Source: Pogona vitticeps (Eukaryota; Chordata; Lepidosauria; Squamata; Agamidae). Taken from it: 64,000 bases of DNA. Within the stretch, counting starts at the first letter, position 1. Each line of letters begins with the position of its first letter. This document shows positions 37,501 to 52,500 of this stretch, in pieces. The stretch lies in the NCBI RefSeq assembly GCF_051106095.1, contig NC_135785.1, positions 223,133,045-223,197,044 of the forward strand, read 5' to 3'. The position numbers and the translations under genes are program-made. The notes under the pieces are model-generated. The model did not search any database. It was given only the letters and a program-made list of their open reading frames with translations, and had not been told where the DNA came from.

Positions 37501-40500
37501 CTTTCCCATCTTTAGTTGTGGGGATGAAAGTGAACCAAAATAGTTTCAGTCTTTGCTATCTCTCTATATCCAATTTAACTTTTCAAAGTATTCATTTTAC
37601 CTCCGGGTTATTTGCTTAGGGCTTGCCCATCTTCAGTGAAGTGGGATTCATCATAACTTGGCATGTTAATTGTAATATATACTGCCTTTTGTTGGTTGAG
37701 CTCTGTCACAGAGCCCTATGCATGCATCTCTCTTGTGAGACAAGCAATGCCAGGCAGTGGTGCAATTAAACTCTAGTCTAGCCATTGAAATGCAAGAAGC
37801 ACCTCATCCTCTACCATTTTTGATAAGAGAAGGGGGAACAGCTAGCTGAGCTTGCAGACACCGATAGAATTAATCGACACATTTTTGCCTTTTCTTCTTC
37901 AAAGTAGATTTTAGAAAGTCATTTGTAAACAATCGGGGAGGTTAAAAAAACCTACAACATACCCTGTAGTGCTTTGGGAGTTATAGTCCACGTTGTGTCC
38001 ACTTTTCAGTGGAACTGAGATTGTGATGTGCTGAACTATCCATAACTGGGCAGCTGAACCATCCATAACTTCCCACACTGTTCTTCAAACAGTATATGCA
38101 GTTGTGGGGGAGAAAAACACTGCTGACATGATGTCAAACCTCTAGGCAAGTTGGAGATGTTACCTTAAGACATTTCTACAGTATGTAATGAGCAGGTATC
38201 ACTCAGTGGGTTGGAGAATGTAGGTGCAGAGCTGGGAATCAAGAGTTCAAGGGTGAGCCAAGATCACCAGAAGCACATGTGGCTGATAGGTTTACATGTA
38301 CAGCCTTTGGCATTGCCAGGAGCAACTGGTATACCACTTTGTGAGTACAGTACTTTATACTCAGAAAACCTTGGGAAGGTTGCCATAATTTGCAGTCCAC
38401 TTCACAGCACATACCTATTATTGTGATTACAGCAGTACTGTGGTGTCCAATTCAAAGCCCACGCGTTCTTTATATATTTTTTCAGGTAGCGAATAAGTGA
38501 AATAGTTACGGATTTTATGGATATCACAGTCCTACTATTTTTCTATTTAAGCAGCCAACCTCCAATATTCAAATTATAGGTGAGATAATACTGTAGACTG
38601 AATATCTACTTAAACGAACACAGAATAGTCAATAGTCTTGATCAATATCATTTGTGTACATTAATTTCTGAATTGCTGCCAGATTAAAGGGATCCTTTTT
38701 TATACTTAGAAGACAAACCTTTTAATAAATTACCAGAGTTTATAAAAAACCCTTGTTACATTCACATTTTGGTACATTTTTCCAGCCATATACCTTTTTA
38801 TACACTATGTTCTCTAATATGTATGCTGTTGTATGGATCTGTGTTAAGGAAACAGCATATTAAAATTCAATGAGGAGACTGAAAGATAACTGCCGATTAA
38901 CTCGATTAACATGTGTGGGAAGTGGAATTAGGTTTGTTTGCATCAAAACAGACTAGCCGTATATATCTCAATTTTTGTCTGAAGCGGCATCCAAATAGTC
39001 AGCGTGTATGCTATTTTCCATTTTTTTCCCATGAGGTAGTAATAAATTGGAACCATTTTATTCAGAGGAATCTTAACTGCATGAGAGAGCCAATGTTGAT
39101 TAATCAAGCTGCTGAGGTCTAGTTTATCCAACAAATTTTGGCTTAAGATATATCTTTCAGCCTTCAGTCACCTTATTTTCACAGCATGGTGATCAAATAG
39201 AAGGGGAAATAATTGTTTCAGCCCATCTGTAGTGAGGTTCAAAGGACTGCTGGTACATTCCCTCAGTCCCAGCCATAGTGAAGGGCAGATTGAATTGTCA
39301 TGAGTGCCAGACTTTTCTGATAATATCACCCATGGGTGTCATGTATTTACCCTTCCCTGGGAAGGATGGCTGGAGCAGTTGTCCAGAGTTAAGGTGGCTT
39401 GGCTGAGCAGCAGTGATAGGGCCATTTAAATAACCCATGGAGGAAGCTTGAGAACAAGGCAAGATGCACTAGAAACCGGAACAAGAACATAACAGAATAT
39501 GAAGGAGCGACATAATGCTTTACCAGCATAAAAAGGCCAGAGGAGGAAGAAAGCTGGAGAAGACAGGGACTGAGAAGGCAATAGGTAGTTCGTCAGGAAA
39601 TTATCACCTGATCATAATGAGGAGTGAAGAAGTTGACAGCATATTGTCAAAGTTAATGGGGAAAAACGAAAGCAAAGGACAAAATCTTGCAGCACAAAAT
39701 CCAGTACCTCAGAAACAGCAGAAGTTGACGTCTGCTCTCAGGATTTTTTTGGGGGGGTGTGGCGGCAATAAACTACCCATCATAGTGGGCATAACACAGA
39801 CTGTTGTTAGGAAAGGAGAATTTATTTTCAGAAACAGAACTGCTTATTTTATTTACGTATGTATTTGGCCACCATTCTATCAACATTTTCTTGGTGCATG
39901 ACCTCTTGCCAGACAAATTGTTAGTCCTCCACCCAGGATGCTAGGAATTGTAGTTTTAGTCCAGAAAAGCTTTCCAAGCTCTGTGCCCAACATTATTATA
40001 TCTCACTAGAAGAATGGGGGCAACAGGAATAGTTAAAGGAAGTACTAACAAGACCTCAACTAAATGTCTTGAAATAGAGTCTTCAAGGAGGGAAGTTTTT
40101 GCCCCCATCTCACTGTTTGGGAAGCATAGAGACTATCTGTACAGGTATAACTTTTTTGCTATTTGATTTAACCTTATTACCTGGTGTGTTGTAGTGGACA
40201 GAGTGAGGGACTAGGACTCAGGAGGCCTGGGTTCAAATCCTTACTCAGCCATGGAAACTCACTGGGGAAGTGGAGCTGGCAAAACTGCTCCTTAAATATA
40301 TCACTTACCTTGAAGATTCCTGTCACAGTTGCTGTAAGTTGGTTCCAACTTGACAGCACGTTGAAACAACAACAGCATTAAGCAACCAAGTTGGGTAGCT
40401 AGTAAGCCAATAAAGGCAACTTCAAATACTTGCCTATTCAGGATCTTCTTCTTTCCAGGCTAACATATGGTGGAATGGATTTTGCACTGGTTCTTCAGTA

Positions 40501-43500
40501 AGAAAATGACACTAAGCTGTTGGTTAGGAAATAAGCTGCTGAAGCTAACAACAGAAAAATGGATTCAAAACAATTATAATGCATTGCTTCTTCTCCTATT
40601 ATTTCTAGGCAGTACCAGAATGTCTCCCTTTGAATCTTGAAAAGAATTATGAATTACTCTCTCTGGCAGAGCAATTTATAGGGATCCCTGTTTTGTATTT
40701 AAGGTTTAGATTGCCTGAGGTTACAAGGTAAGTAGCATCCATACACATTCAATCCTGTTGTTACCTGTAACTATTGTACTGTGTATCTGTGAAGATTCTC
40801 CGTCATCTAGGTGAGGTAATCTGGAAGTTGAGTCATGGCAACTGGATTTCTTCTCCTATGCTCTTTCTGGTGGGTGTGTTTCTGATCTTCCTGCGGAGGG
40901 ATGAAACGGCAGCATGATAAATAAGAGACAGATTGTCTCCACCCCTGTTGAATGAGGGATTTTCTATATTTTCTATACCACTGTTAACAACTGTTAACGA
41001 CCCATGACAGTGGGTGGAGAAGGACTGCAGAGGTGGGATTTTCACTTCCCGCCCATCCATTGTCCATCTAACTAACCTATTTAGAGCAGGGAGAAGTAAA
41101 ACCAACGTGGAGGATATATCAGGCATCTGCTACTAACTCACCTCAGGTTGAAGAAGTTGCTTGGATGAGTAGCGTAACATTTCAACCTAATAAGAAAGAA
41201 GTCCAGTTACCATAACTCAACTTCCAGATATTGTACTGTGTCCATAAGTTGCATGATGTTTATAGTTGTTGTAGTTGTAGTTATTGTATTTCACTTCATA
41301 ACAACAGGATTAATCTGTAAATGTCTCTGTGTCATATTGTCTTTCTCACACAAATCAGATTTTCTGCAGAATTTGATTTCAGGACTTATGATAACGAGGG
41401 AGTTATATTGTACGCTGAATCTACTGACAGCACAGCATGGGTTTTACTTGCACTTCGTGATGGGAAGATTGAAATTCAATTCAAGAATGAACTCGCAATG
41501 AAAGTAACGAGCGGTGGCAAAGCCATCAACGATGGCTTGTGGCACATGGTGAGCACTCGATGAGTTAGGAACTGCAAACAGCATTCCATACAAAAGAAAC
41601 CACTGTTAAAGTAACCTGAGAAATTGCAACAGCAACATTAGTATGTCATCCATTTTCACAAAATACTTCCATGTTCTCACAATAGTGAAGTTTAGAGACG
41701 AACTCCTCCCCTGGAGCTCTGCCCCTGGGACTCAGGAAAGTTCACACTCATCATGCAGACAGACTTATTTGTTTGGATGTACAATAGGACTACAATATCC
41801 ACAGGTGTCAGTTCCAAGCCCTCCCGCAGATGCCAAAAACATGGAAGTAGTGAACACTATGCATAGCATTATCTCTGGCCTCCACTAGTGGCTAGCTCTG
41901 GTAAATACACCATGGAAATATGTATAAATATGTATTCAGTGGTTTTTTATTTATTAGCAGTTTCAGGCAGCGGATAAGTGAATCCACAGACGCTGATCCA
42001 GTAGATAGGTGGATCCTACTGTACCAAGTAAATTTTGTTTTTGGGGACCCTGAATTTTATGAGCTTTTCTTGCATTTTGTTGTATACACAGGGCTTTAGT
42101 GCATATAGAGTATGGGGTGGAAGGGACCTAGATTTGCTTCCCTGTTGTCACTTAGAAGTGATCAGAATTGGCAGCCTGACTAATCAGCCATTTGCAAAGC
42201 CAAATACAAGTTTACACCATCCAGGGCGTTCAACACAAGGTTTTAGGTCAGTGCAATTAACCTGGTTTTGCTTTAACCATATCACTTTTGGCAAAACAGA
42301 ATTCATTTTGTGTGCACATTTCCCTTGGTTGTGATAGCTTTCGTTAACATTTTTGTATTTGTCTGTCTATTTTCTTTTAAATATAGATATCTGTGGAAGA
42401 ATTAGACCACAGCATCAGTGTCAAAATAGCAAAAGAAGCAGTAATGAACATTAATAGCCCAAGAAATCTGTTTAAACAATCCAACGGCTTTCTGGAAGCA
42501 AAGGTGTACATTGCAGGGCTGCCTCGCAAAGTGGACAACACTCTTATTAAACCGGTAATTTTTGCACTGTTGAACATGATGTATCAGTCATCATGTTCCC
42601 TTGAGTGTAGTGATTAAAAGATAATACAAGATGGTTTTTCCCCTTTGAAAGGGCATTCATGTAGACGTTGAATGGAATAAATCCTATGGTGACAAAAACT
42701 TGTCTGTGACAAGTTAAACTTACTGCTTCAGGCAAAAACAAAACAAAAAATAAAGACAAAAATGAAGCACCTTAAAGACAAACTGCTATATTTTAATGTG
42801 AGCTTTCATGGACCACTTCTCCAGACTCGTCTATCTCTTCTAAAACGATTGCTTCAGACATATGTTGTCTCTTCAGTAAGAATAGAAGTTAGAGTAGGAA
42901 CCCTGTATCCGTGGGAGATTGGCTCCAGGCCCTCCCCCCCCCCATGGATGCTGAGAAACACGGATTATAGCAAATACTATTGTAATGATGAATGCTATAA
43001 ATAGCATGGTTTTTTACTCTTTCTATTGGCCAGTCCCAGTAATGACATTGTGGAAATGTATTTCCCTAGTGAACACTATGCATAGCATGGTCTCTGGCTC
43101 TTAGTGGTCATTTCTGGTAATTTCATTATTAGAAATACATATTTATGAGATCATTTCTTTTAATATTTTTAATATTTTTAGACAGTGGATAAATGAATCA
43201 GCAGATACTGATCTTGCAAATAAGGGGGTCCTACTGTACCTCCTTCTGGAAGAAAAGGGGAGTTAACATTGATCATTTCTGTTGGGGGAGGAAGGCTAGT
43301 AAGTGCAGTGGTTAAACTAGTGTACTGCAGCCAAAACTGTGCTCACGACCTGGGGTTCAATCCCAGGTAGCCGGCTCAAGGTTGACTCAGCCTTCTATCC
43401 TTCCGAGGTCAGTAAAATGAGTATCCAGCTCGCTGGGGGGGGGGCAATGTGTAGCCTGCATCATTAACTTGTAAATCGGCCAGAGAGTGCTTGAACCGCT

Positions 43501-46500
43501 GTGGGGCGGTATATAAGCAGCACGCTTTGCTTTTGCTTTGCTTTGGTATACAGCTATTAAAGCAATTCTGCAACAGGTTCATTTTAACTAGCATGTCAAG
43601 CCTGGAAGATTTTGCAAGATTTTTCTGAGGTGCGTTTGGTCTTGTCTTTGCCCTGCAGTCATTTGGAAATATATTACAGCAGGAGGAAGCAGATTAAGTA
43701 TCAAACATCCTAAAGGAAACAGTAGTAAAAAAAAAAGACAATGGGAATCTCTCCTATGTAGAAGGTGACTATTTCTAGTCCTCTTAGAAAGCTGTCCTGC
43801 TGTGAAAAATACCATTTTCAGAGTAGATGTCCTGTATGCTTCCTGACTTCTTGAAGAAATATGTTGGCATGGTTTTTAAGAGCAAAGAAAAATAGCCGAG
43901 AAGCTTAGTCACAGTTAATCCAACCTGATGTTGCGGCACAAATTCATAAAGAAGATTGGTTTTCCTGCCTATGAGATTACATTGCTTTTTTGAACATCTA
44001 AGTCTTGCAAATATGCTGAAGGTTCAAGGATTATCTATACCTGCCTTAAGACTTGTTCAGCCTATGAATATTTGTTGTAGGGCTTCTTCCCAATAACCAC
44101 TGAATATCTGCTATCTGTGGGAAGGGGCTTTTTTTAAAAAAAACACCTGTGTATACAGTTTCTGAATTTTGATGAATTTTATATGGCATAAGGATTTGTG
44201 GACACAAAGACATTATGAAATGGATTGCAGTCAAAAATTGGGGGTCCAAATCCAGTAGCTAATCTCAGCAAGAGTGGTTCTCTTGGCTGAGTGGCTGAAA
44301 TCCTGTTGTTTAGCACAGTAAGTTGAAACTAAGGTAGGGCCATTGAACCTAGTGGGGATTTGGTAAATCAAATCCTCCCTAAGTTTTGCTGACTCAAATG
44401 GGCTTACCCTAGTTGCAACATACTACTAAGCAGCAGGATTTCAGCCAGTAAGATCTGCTGAAGTGTTGACATAACACTTCGGTTTATTCAGCAAGTCTGC
44501 TCTAGTTGGGGCTAAAATCTGGATAAAATCCAGCAATTTTGAGGTGCTACAGGACTCTGCTATTTTTTCTGCAATAGACTAATGCAAGTGAAACTCCCAT
44601 CCATACAAGTTCTTTTGTATGAATGCTCAGATAATACAGTTAAGCTTTTTATATAGTGTTGCTGAATATAGGATCCCAAAATATGGTGTGTTGTGAAGTA
44701 ATTTGTTCTGCATTAATTGATCACTTTCCTGGAATGTTGTAGAATGCCAAAAACGGTACTGCAACTTCTTCTGCAGATTAACCCCCGTCTGGATGGGTGT
44801 ATTCGTGCCTGGAACTTGTTGAATCAAGGAAATTCTGGTGTGAAAGATATCATTCAACAGAAAAAAAGCAAGCACTGTTTAATAAGTGTTGGAAGGGGAT
44901 CTTACTATCCTGGCACTGGAGTGGCAAAGTTTCGTATTAACTACAGTAAGTATTTTTTCCTCACGTTCTCAGACAGTATTCTTTAAACTGGACTAGTTAC
45001 TTGATTTCAGCAATTGGGGGGGGGGGGGGGGAAAGATGGCAATATTCACTTCAGTGAAGATCGTTCTTCCCAAAGCCAGCTGAAACATCAGAGTGCTTTC
45101 TACATAACAATTTGGATGCCTGAGTGCTACCATTACACACTTGAATCGTCCACACACATGATTTATTATTTTCTATGTCCCAACTCTTACTTTGTGTATC
45201 CTGTGAAAAAATACCAGATCACATTTTACAATTGCCCTTTTACTAAATTTATGTGTAATAAACAATCTCTTTCTAGGTTATAACTTGTGGAACTGCTTGC
45301 CACATGGCTAACCATATACTGTGTCTTCATGACTGCTTGTGGCTGAAAAAGAACATTTCCAATTGTTCCCTAATTATGCTTACTTCTTCATTATTTTTGG
45401 AGTTTCACACCTTTTTTTCAATGTCAAAGCATGGTAGGAAAAGCAAATATTAATATTATAAAACCAAAATATTTTCTAAAGGTAAACCAACATGTTTTTA
45501 CGAAAAAAACAAACCCTAATCTTATCCTTTCAACTTTATACAAAATAACTTCCTCTATAATATACAAAAGGCCAGAGATAAGTTGGCCTTCAACAGGAAG
45601 CCACTCCATAACCTTACAACTACTTGTTCTGTTAGCCTTGATGTTCAATCTAATTTGACACAGAATTGTCATCACTTTCCAAAGAACCAACACAGGTTGT
45701 GGTTGGGCATATGTGAAGAGAGAGTCCACCAAATTCACTGGATGAGCTTTTAAAGAAGCTACTGGACATTGCAGAATTAGATATGCCCTCAGAGGCACTA
45801 CAGGATCAACCAAGAGACTTTGTAAAGCAAAGCTGGAAGCTGATACTTAATTGGGCCCAGAAAAAGACAGGGGCTTAGGGAGAAACTTAGTACAGTGGTG
45901 CCCCGCTTGACAATGATAATCTGTTCCAGGAAAATCGCTGTTAAATGAAATCGTCGTCAAGTGAAAAAAAAAACCGTTGGAATTCATTGAAAACCAGTTA
46001 ATGCGTTCCAATGGGGGAAATACCTTATCGTCCAGCAAAGATCCTCCATAGGGGAAGTCATTTTTGATCGCTGTCTTGTGAAAATAGGTCCGGAAAACAG
46101 CAGGGAGCCATTTTGCAAACCACCGATAAGCTGTTTTTAATTGTCATGTTGCGAACAATTGGTTCATGAAACAGGGACCTAATCATCGTAAAGAGGAAAA
46201 AAAAACCATAGGAACCATCATTTTGCAATCGCTATAGCGATCGCAAAAAACTCGTCGTCAAGCAATTTCGTTGTCAAGTGGGGCACCACTATATATAGTG
46301 AATTCAGTGCTCAGTGGAATCCTCTTGAAGACATTTGAGGTCCAAACAACAATGAAATCTTCTGATCCATAGGAGAAGGAAAGATGTTTAGCTGGTAATT
46401 TCTTTTTGTCTTGTTTATTGCATGTTAGATTGTTAATGTTTTTGAGTTTGTATGTTTTAATAATAATAATAATTTTTAAAACATTACTGGGCCTACATAG

Positions 46501-49500
46501 TTGTCAGGACAGCTGGACATAACGAGGGTCCTGCCCCCTGGGGCCGGACCATCCACTCATGTGTCTGCTGCTGGCTCCACTCTCCCTTCCAGTTGCTCTG
46601 GAACTCACAGTCATTTATCCTCTCATCAGCCTGGCAGGGAGACTCATATTTCCTCCTTCTGCCAGGAGTGGATAGCCGACCGCGAGCGCTGGAGCAGTTG
46701 GAAGGGAGAGCGGAGCTGATGGCAGCGGTGGACAGGTGAGTGGACTGTCTGGCCCCCTCATTACCTCCAGCTGTGTAGGGGTATTTCTATACAATACCCC
46801 ATCTCTAGTCAGGATCCAACTTTATCTGGATTACTGGGCATAAAGCTTTCTGTGATGTGCTATGGATCAACAATTGTCTGTTTTCAGGGAATTCTTCTAT
46901 CATGCCCTTTGTTAAAAAATTAATAGAAATAATTCCAGACATACTGGCACCTATGACTTCATTCTCCATCAGAGAAGTTGAAGTTACCTGGGCATACCAT
47001 CTAACTTTATACTAAATCAGAAGACATTTTTAGAGAGGTTTTAACAGAAGGGCTCAGGATAGACAATGGGCAAAATCTAGTAGATCTTGTTAAGTCAATA
47101 CAGTGGTGCCTCGCTTGGGAACATTAATTCGTTCCAGCGAAATTGCTGTAGAGCGAAAACGTCGTAAAGCGAAATAAAAAAGCCCATTGAAATGCATTGA
47201 AAACCGTTCAATGCATTCCAATGGGCTGAATAACTCACCATCCAGTGAAGGTCCTCCATAGGGGTGGCCATTTTGGTGCCTGTAAAGCGAGGAATCCGTC
47301 CAAAAACACAGTGGGGAGCCATTTTGATCAGCCGCCAGCCATTTTGAAAACCCGACGATCAGCTGTTTTGATTGTTGTAATGTGAAGAATCGGTTCCCGA
47401 AGCAGGGAACCGATCGTCGGAAAGCGAAAAAAGCCCATTAAACCATCGTTTTGCAATCACAAAAACATTGTCGTAAAGCGGATTTGTCGTTATACAGGGC
47501 AATCGTTAAGCGGGCACGACTGTAATTGATGTTCAAGTCCAATAGCTTCCTTAGGTCTACTGTTTTGAGGCAAACAAATTACTAAAGTTTCTTTTTTTTT
47601 TTTTAAGTACCTCTTTTGCAGTTATATAATGTCTTTTCTCTTCTTTTTTGTTTGTTTAAAATGACACAGATGACAGCCTGAGCAGTACAGAGGATTGGTT
47701 AATAAATATAACCATGACTATCCGTCCATCCAAAGCCACTGGTCTAATGTTTGCTTTGGTTTCTGATGAAACAGTGCCTCTTGCTTTATCAATAGTAGAT
47801 TCCAGCTCACCAAACTTAAAGGTAGTCCTTTGCTCCTTATTATATGCTTGGTGGAGGGAGATAGTCTGATATTCAGCACCTCACTTGGATGCAAGGGGTA
47901 ATTTGTTCTGAAAAGTGTGACTACTACTTTAGTCCTCACCTTTGCCATAGAAATCTGATCTGACTGAAATCCAATACCCTTCTCCCTGCAGAGGTGTAAA
48001 GCAGGATAATGGCTTGGGGTGCAGTTAAACATGTTTCCACATGTTGAATGGCCAGTTTGATTTTGAAAGGCATGAATTATCCTCTTTCACTGACAGTGGA
48101 ATGTAAGAGTGGGTTCAAAGAGGCTGGCTCTGATACATGTTTTTCCTTTCTTGGTTGCGCTACTTCAGAATGCCTGTGAAGGGTTACTTGGATGAAGGTA
48201 TTCTGGTGGAAATCTTCCGAGGAGATTATCTTCCTGAAACGCTAGCTTTCTCTGTGCAGAATTTTAATGGATGGGAAAATTAATCACCTTCAGTTTCTCC
48301 TCCATTCACATTTTTAAGCCACAAATCTTTCTTTCCCAAATATATGATTTGACAATTTTGCTAAACTTTTCAAAAATCAGCTAAAATGAAATACTCACCC
48401 TTCTGCACTGACTAAATTCAGTAGATACAACTGTTTTGAAATATGAAGAAATCTACAGTTTGGGTGAAGTTCATATAAAAAGGAACTGAGACAAACTCCA
48501 TATGCATTCTCACACAAAGTTCCCATGGACATTCCCATGGTTTTATTGAGTCTTAAACTACTAACCTTGACATGCTTCACAGAGGTTGGCATTAACCATT
48601 CCTCTTGCCCTTAAGTGTGAAAATAAACAGGGCAGTCCAGTCTCAAAGATGTGCCAGCTATAGTGGGTTTGGAACAAGCAGAGGTCTTCTATACCAAAAC
48701 AACTACCTTTCTGCAAGTAAAATCCCTGTGTGCTGGCTGATCTCAGATCTGGCAGTTCAACTAGATCTGCTAGCACAGCTGCTGAGATCATGTATTAGGA
48801 GAGCCCCGAAAGGGATGGAGAAGAGGTAGGGCAGGGAAGTTGCTGAGTTACATCAGAAGGCCAGGCTAACAGCCACTATCCGGGGTCAACATTAGGCCAT
48901 GATCAGGGTAGTTCTGCGTAACTTCCAACATCCCTAGGCTGGGAGGGAGTTGGATTCAGCATAGGCTTGACTAGCTTACGGTCAGCCCAGTCCACCCTCA
49001 GCCATCAGGCTGAATTGCATTCTGAAATACCACTTGCCACTACTTAGTAGCTTAGCCACAGAATAAGGAGAGCTGTCTCCTTTTTCTTTGTTTCCTGCCC
49101 CTTTAAGCCTATATTGAGACATCAGCTTTGAGATGAGATGTTTTTTTTTCATGTATGGTGGCTCTCACTGACTTACACTTACATGGGATTAAGGGTTGTA
49201 TCCATGGTTAGGAGGTCTCAGCTTTTTAGGCTCTAAAAATTTTGTCTGCTTGAATGGTTTGTCCCAATATTTTTGCTATAGTATCTGGTCAGCTGGAGAC
49301 AGAATATACAATTGTTGTGAGGGTTACCTAAATTTGTGGTAGTGTTTTATTTATTTATTAAATATCGATACAGTAGATATGTATGGAACTAGTATTAATG
49401 AGTGATTTGTTCTAATGGGGTTGTTTCCCATGCTCAGGTATCAAAATATCATTGATATGGTGTTGCAGCATTTAGGGTAACATTTTGATAGGGACGTGTA

Positions 49501-52500
49501 TAGTCTTCCATATTGTTGGCTGTTGATAATATTGTGTGTGTTTTGGGTAGCTTCTTTGGGCTTTGCTATGGGTGGAAATCCTGAAGCTGAGGCTTCAATA
49601 CTTTGGCCATCTCATGTGAAGAGAAGACTCCCTGGAAAAGACCCTGATGTTGGGAAAGTGTGAAGGCAAGAGGAGAAGGGGACTACAGAGTTTGAGATGG
49701 CTGGACAGTGTCATCAAATCTACCAACATGAATTTGAAGAAACTCCAGGAGGCAGTGGAAGACAGGAGGGCCTGGCGTGCTGTGGTCCATGGGGTCACAA
49801 AGAGTTGGACATGGCTTAATGACTAAACAACAACAACAATGGGTGGAAAAATACATTCCAGATATTGAAATGAAGCACCCTATTAATCTCTTACCTCTTC
49901 TTGTTTTTGATTCCCAGGATATCATAGTATCTATTGAGAATATCATCGTTGCCCGCTTGGATTCAAACAGGTTATGTACTTCAAGAAGAGTATTGGTAGA
50001 ACTCAAAGTAACTAGGCAACTTCTTGAACTTAAAGTTGATTCACACTCACATACTACTTACTCGGAAGAGCAGCTCACAGTCCTTCATCAAGCAATGAAT
50101 GGATCTGTTGATACCTACTTAGGAGGCATTCCTGGTAAATTGAATTATCTTTTATACATTCAGTTGATGAGCCTAGTTAAGAAATTGTTCTCTTTAAAAA
50201 GTTGTATGTGATTTTATTTTAAAATATATGTGTGGATTTTCTAGTGAAATGTGGCATTTGAACAGCTGTTAAAGTTGCATTAGGCTAAGGATAATAGATG
50301 CATAGTTTATTCCAAAACATCCATTTTCTGACATGATACTAGGGAACCTGTGTTCCCTTCTCTTCTTCCCAATCTCTGTTTGCTTTTAGATTCTTAAGAG
50401 GTTTTAGGTTTTTTACATACCTTAAGTGTCCTCTACTGACAAGTCTGAGGAATTGCACCTGCAATTCAACTAGATAATGATTTTTAGGGGATGTTCACTA
50501 GCACCCAAGTACAGATTCAGATTTGCCATTACAACCTTTCAGATTCAGAATGTGGAATTTAAAAAATTCAGAACTTCTGAATATCCAGAACTCTAGTACA
50601 GTCAATATGTATACTTTATAGATATTATTTTCTCCTTTAAACCCCCCCCCCAAAAAAGCAGGCAAAACAATTTTAAAGGATTTCTTTGTATCCTCTCACA
50701 ACTTCCCAGTGATTGCTCTGAACCAAAAGAATGCACACCAACAGCCAGCAGTGCCTAGGCATTAGGAAATGACCATATTGGGCATACTGCTTGAACCCCG
50801 AAGAGTAGAAATGCCAGCAGCATTGGGGAAGCTGATGACAGGTCACACTGGGGAGTGGGCTAATGCCCTGGGCAGCCCTGGCAGGCAGATTGGAGCTGTA
50901 GAAAGCCTGTGGTGGGTGGGAATTCTGCCAACAGCATGGGGCAAAGCAGAGGTGAGTGAGTGAGCACAATCTATACAGATTCCTGTGCCCTGCCACTGAT
51001 TTGTATCTTGGAAGGTTCTCGTGAAAATCAAGAAGCCATATTTCAGTTGAATATCAGGAAAAACATCCTAACCGTTAGAGCAGTATGACAATGGAACCAG
51101 TTACCTCAGGAGACGGTGACTGCTCCAACATGAGGTATTCAAAAGAAAACTAGTCAGCCGTCCGTCAGATATACTTTGATTTGGATTCCTCCATTGAGCA
51201 GGGAGTTGGGCTTGATAGCCTTATAGCCCCCTTGGAACTCCATTATTCTATGTTTCCATGAAAATGGGACTCATGATAGCTGTATAAGGCCTTGTCTCAG
51301 ATTAACAAAGAGAAAGATTTAAGGACAGATCAGGCAGTAGAGACAGTAGCAGTCAGTCCAGTAGCAAGCATGCAATCCAGGTACATCAGTTATGTCTGCA
51401 ATATCTAGAATGTGATACTATCATTCTTCATCATTGTCAATGGAGGTCCTTCAAGTCATCACACAGAAAGACTTCCATTGACAGAAATGTGCTGGTGGAA
51501 AATGTTGGGGTCAGTATCATTTTCTCCCATCACCTGCCACCTTAGAGAGGTAGTCACATGTTTTAAGCAGGTTGAAAAAAAGAAGAGAATGTTTTTGGAC
51601 TACAACTGGCCTGCACAGCTAATGGTAAATGCTGCTGGATAGCTCTGTGGTTTAGGCATCTGGCCGCAAAGCCAGAGGTTGGGAATTGAATTCCCCACTG
51701 TGCCTCTTTGACAGGAGCTGGACTCGGTGATCCATAAAGTCCCTTCCAGTTCTGCAGTTCTAAGATGACAATTGCAACTATGATGATTACACTTTGAGAT
51801 CCAAGATTGGGAAGCACTGGAATAGAGCAATTGGAGTAGCTGGACAAGGAGAGGAGAGTATAGCTCTTGCAGTGATTCTCTACTTGTGAAGTATCTCAGC
51901 AACAAAGCATGCCAAGAAAACTGAGTGTTGGGAAGTTTCAAAGCAATCAGTCAGGACAGTCCTGACCTTTAAATCAGAACACTTTAAGACCAGAGTGCCG
52001 CACATACAAAAAGACCTGCTGTTCTTTTACTGGTAGGGTGGGAATGAGGGAGAAGAAGCATTTCCCCTACATTCTTTGTTCTTTCTGTAAAAACTATTTT
52101 TCCCCCAGCACCACGAGCCCCAAAGGATATGTGTAGACCAGGTAGAAATTCCTGTCCCACAATCTGAAATCCAAAGCCGCCTTGACTCTACCAATGCCAC
52201 AAGTTTATCTCCCCACACCCCACCATGGGGGAGAGAGAAGAATAGTAGATCTTCCTATGGGTCAAGGAATGGCAAGAGATCTGAATCTGGGTCTTGTTCC
52301 TGGACTTTTTTGCAGCCTCTGCTTTAAAATTCATATTTTACCTTTGGTCCCAGGGAATGTTCTGTTAATTATAACTAAAGATTCTATCTTATCATGGTTT
52401 GTTGTTTTTTTCTCCTACTCTAAATTTGTGATCGTCCCAGTTTTTTAAAAAAGTATATATTTTAAATATTGATGGTACTAGTGGAATAGTTTATATATAT

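Noticed and set aside
9240-40608. Introns 1 and 8 of PROS1 both compute to 6093 bp
   Set aside because: Their sequences differ and carry different repeats. Equal length looks like coincidence.
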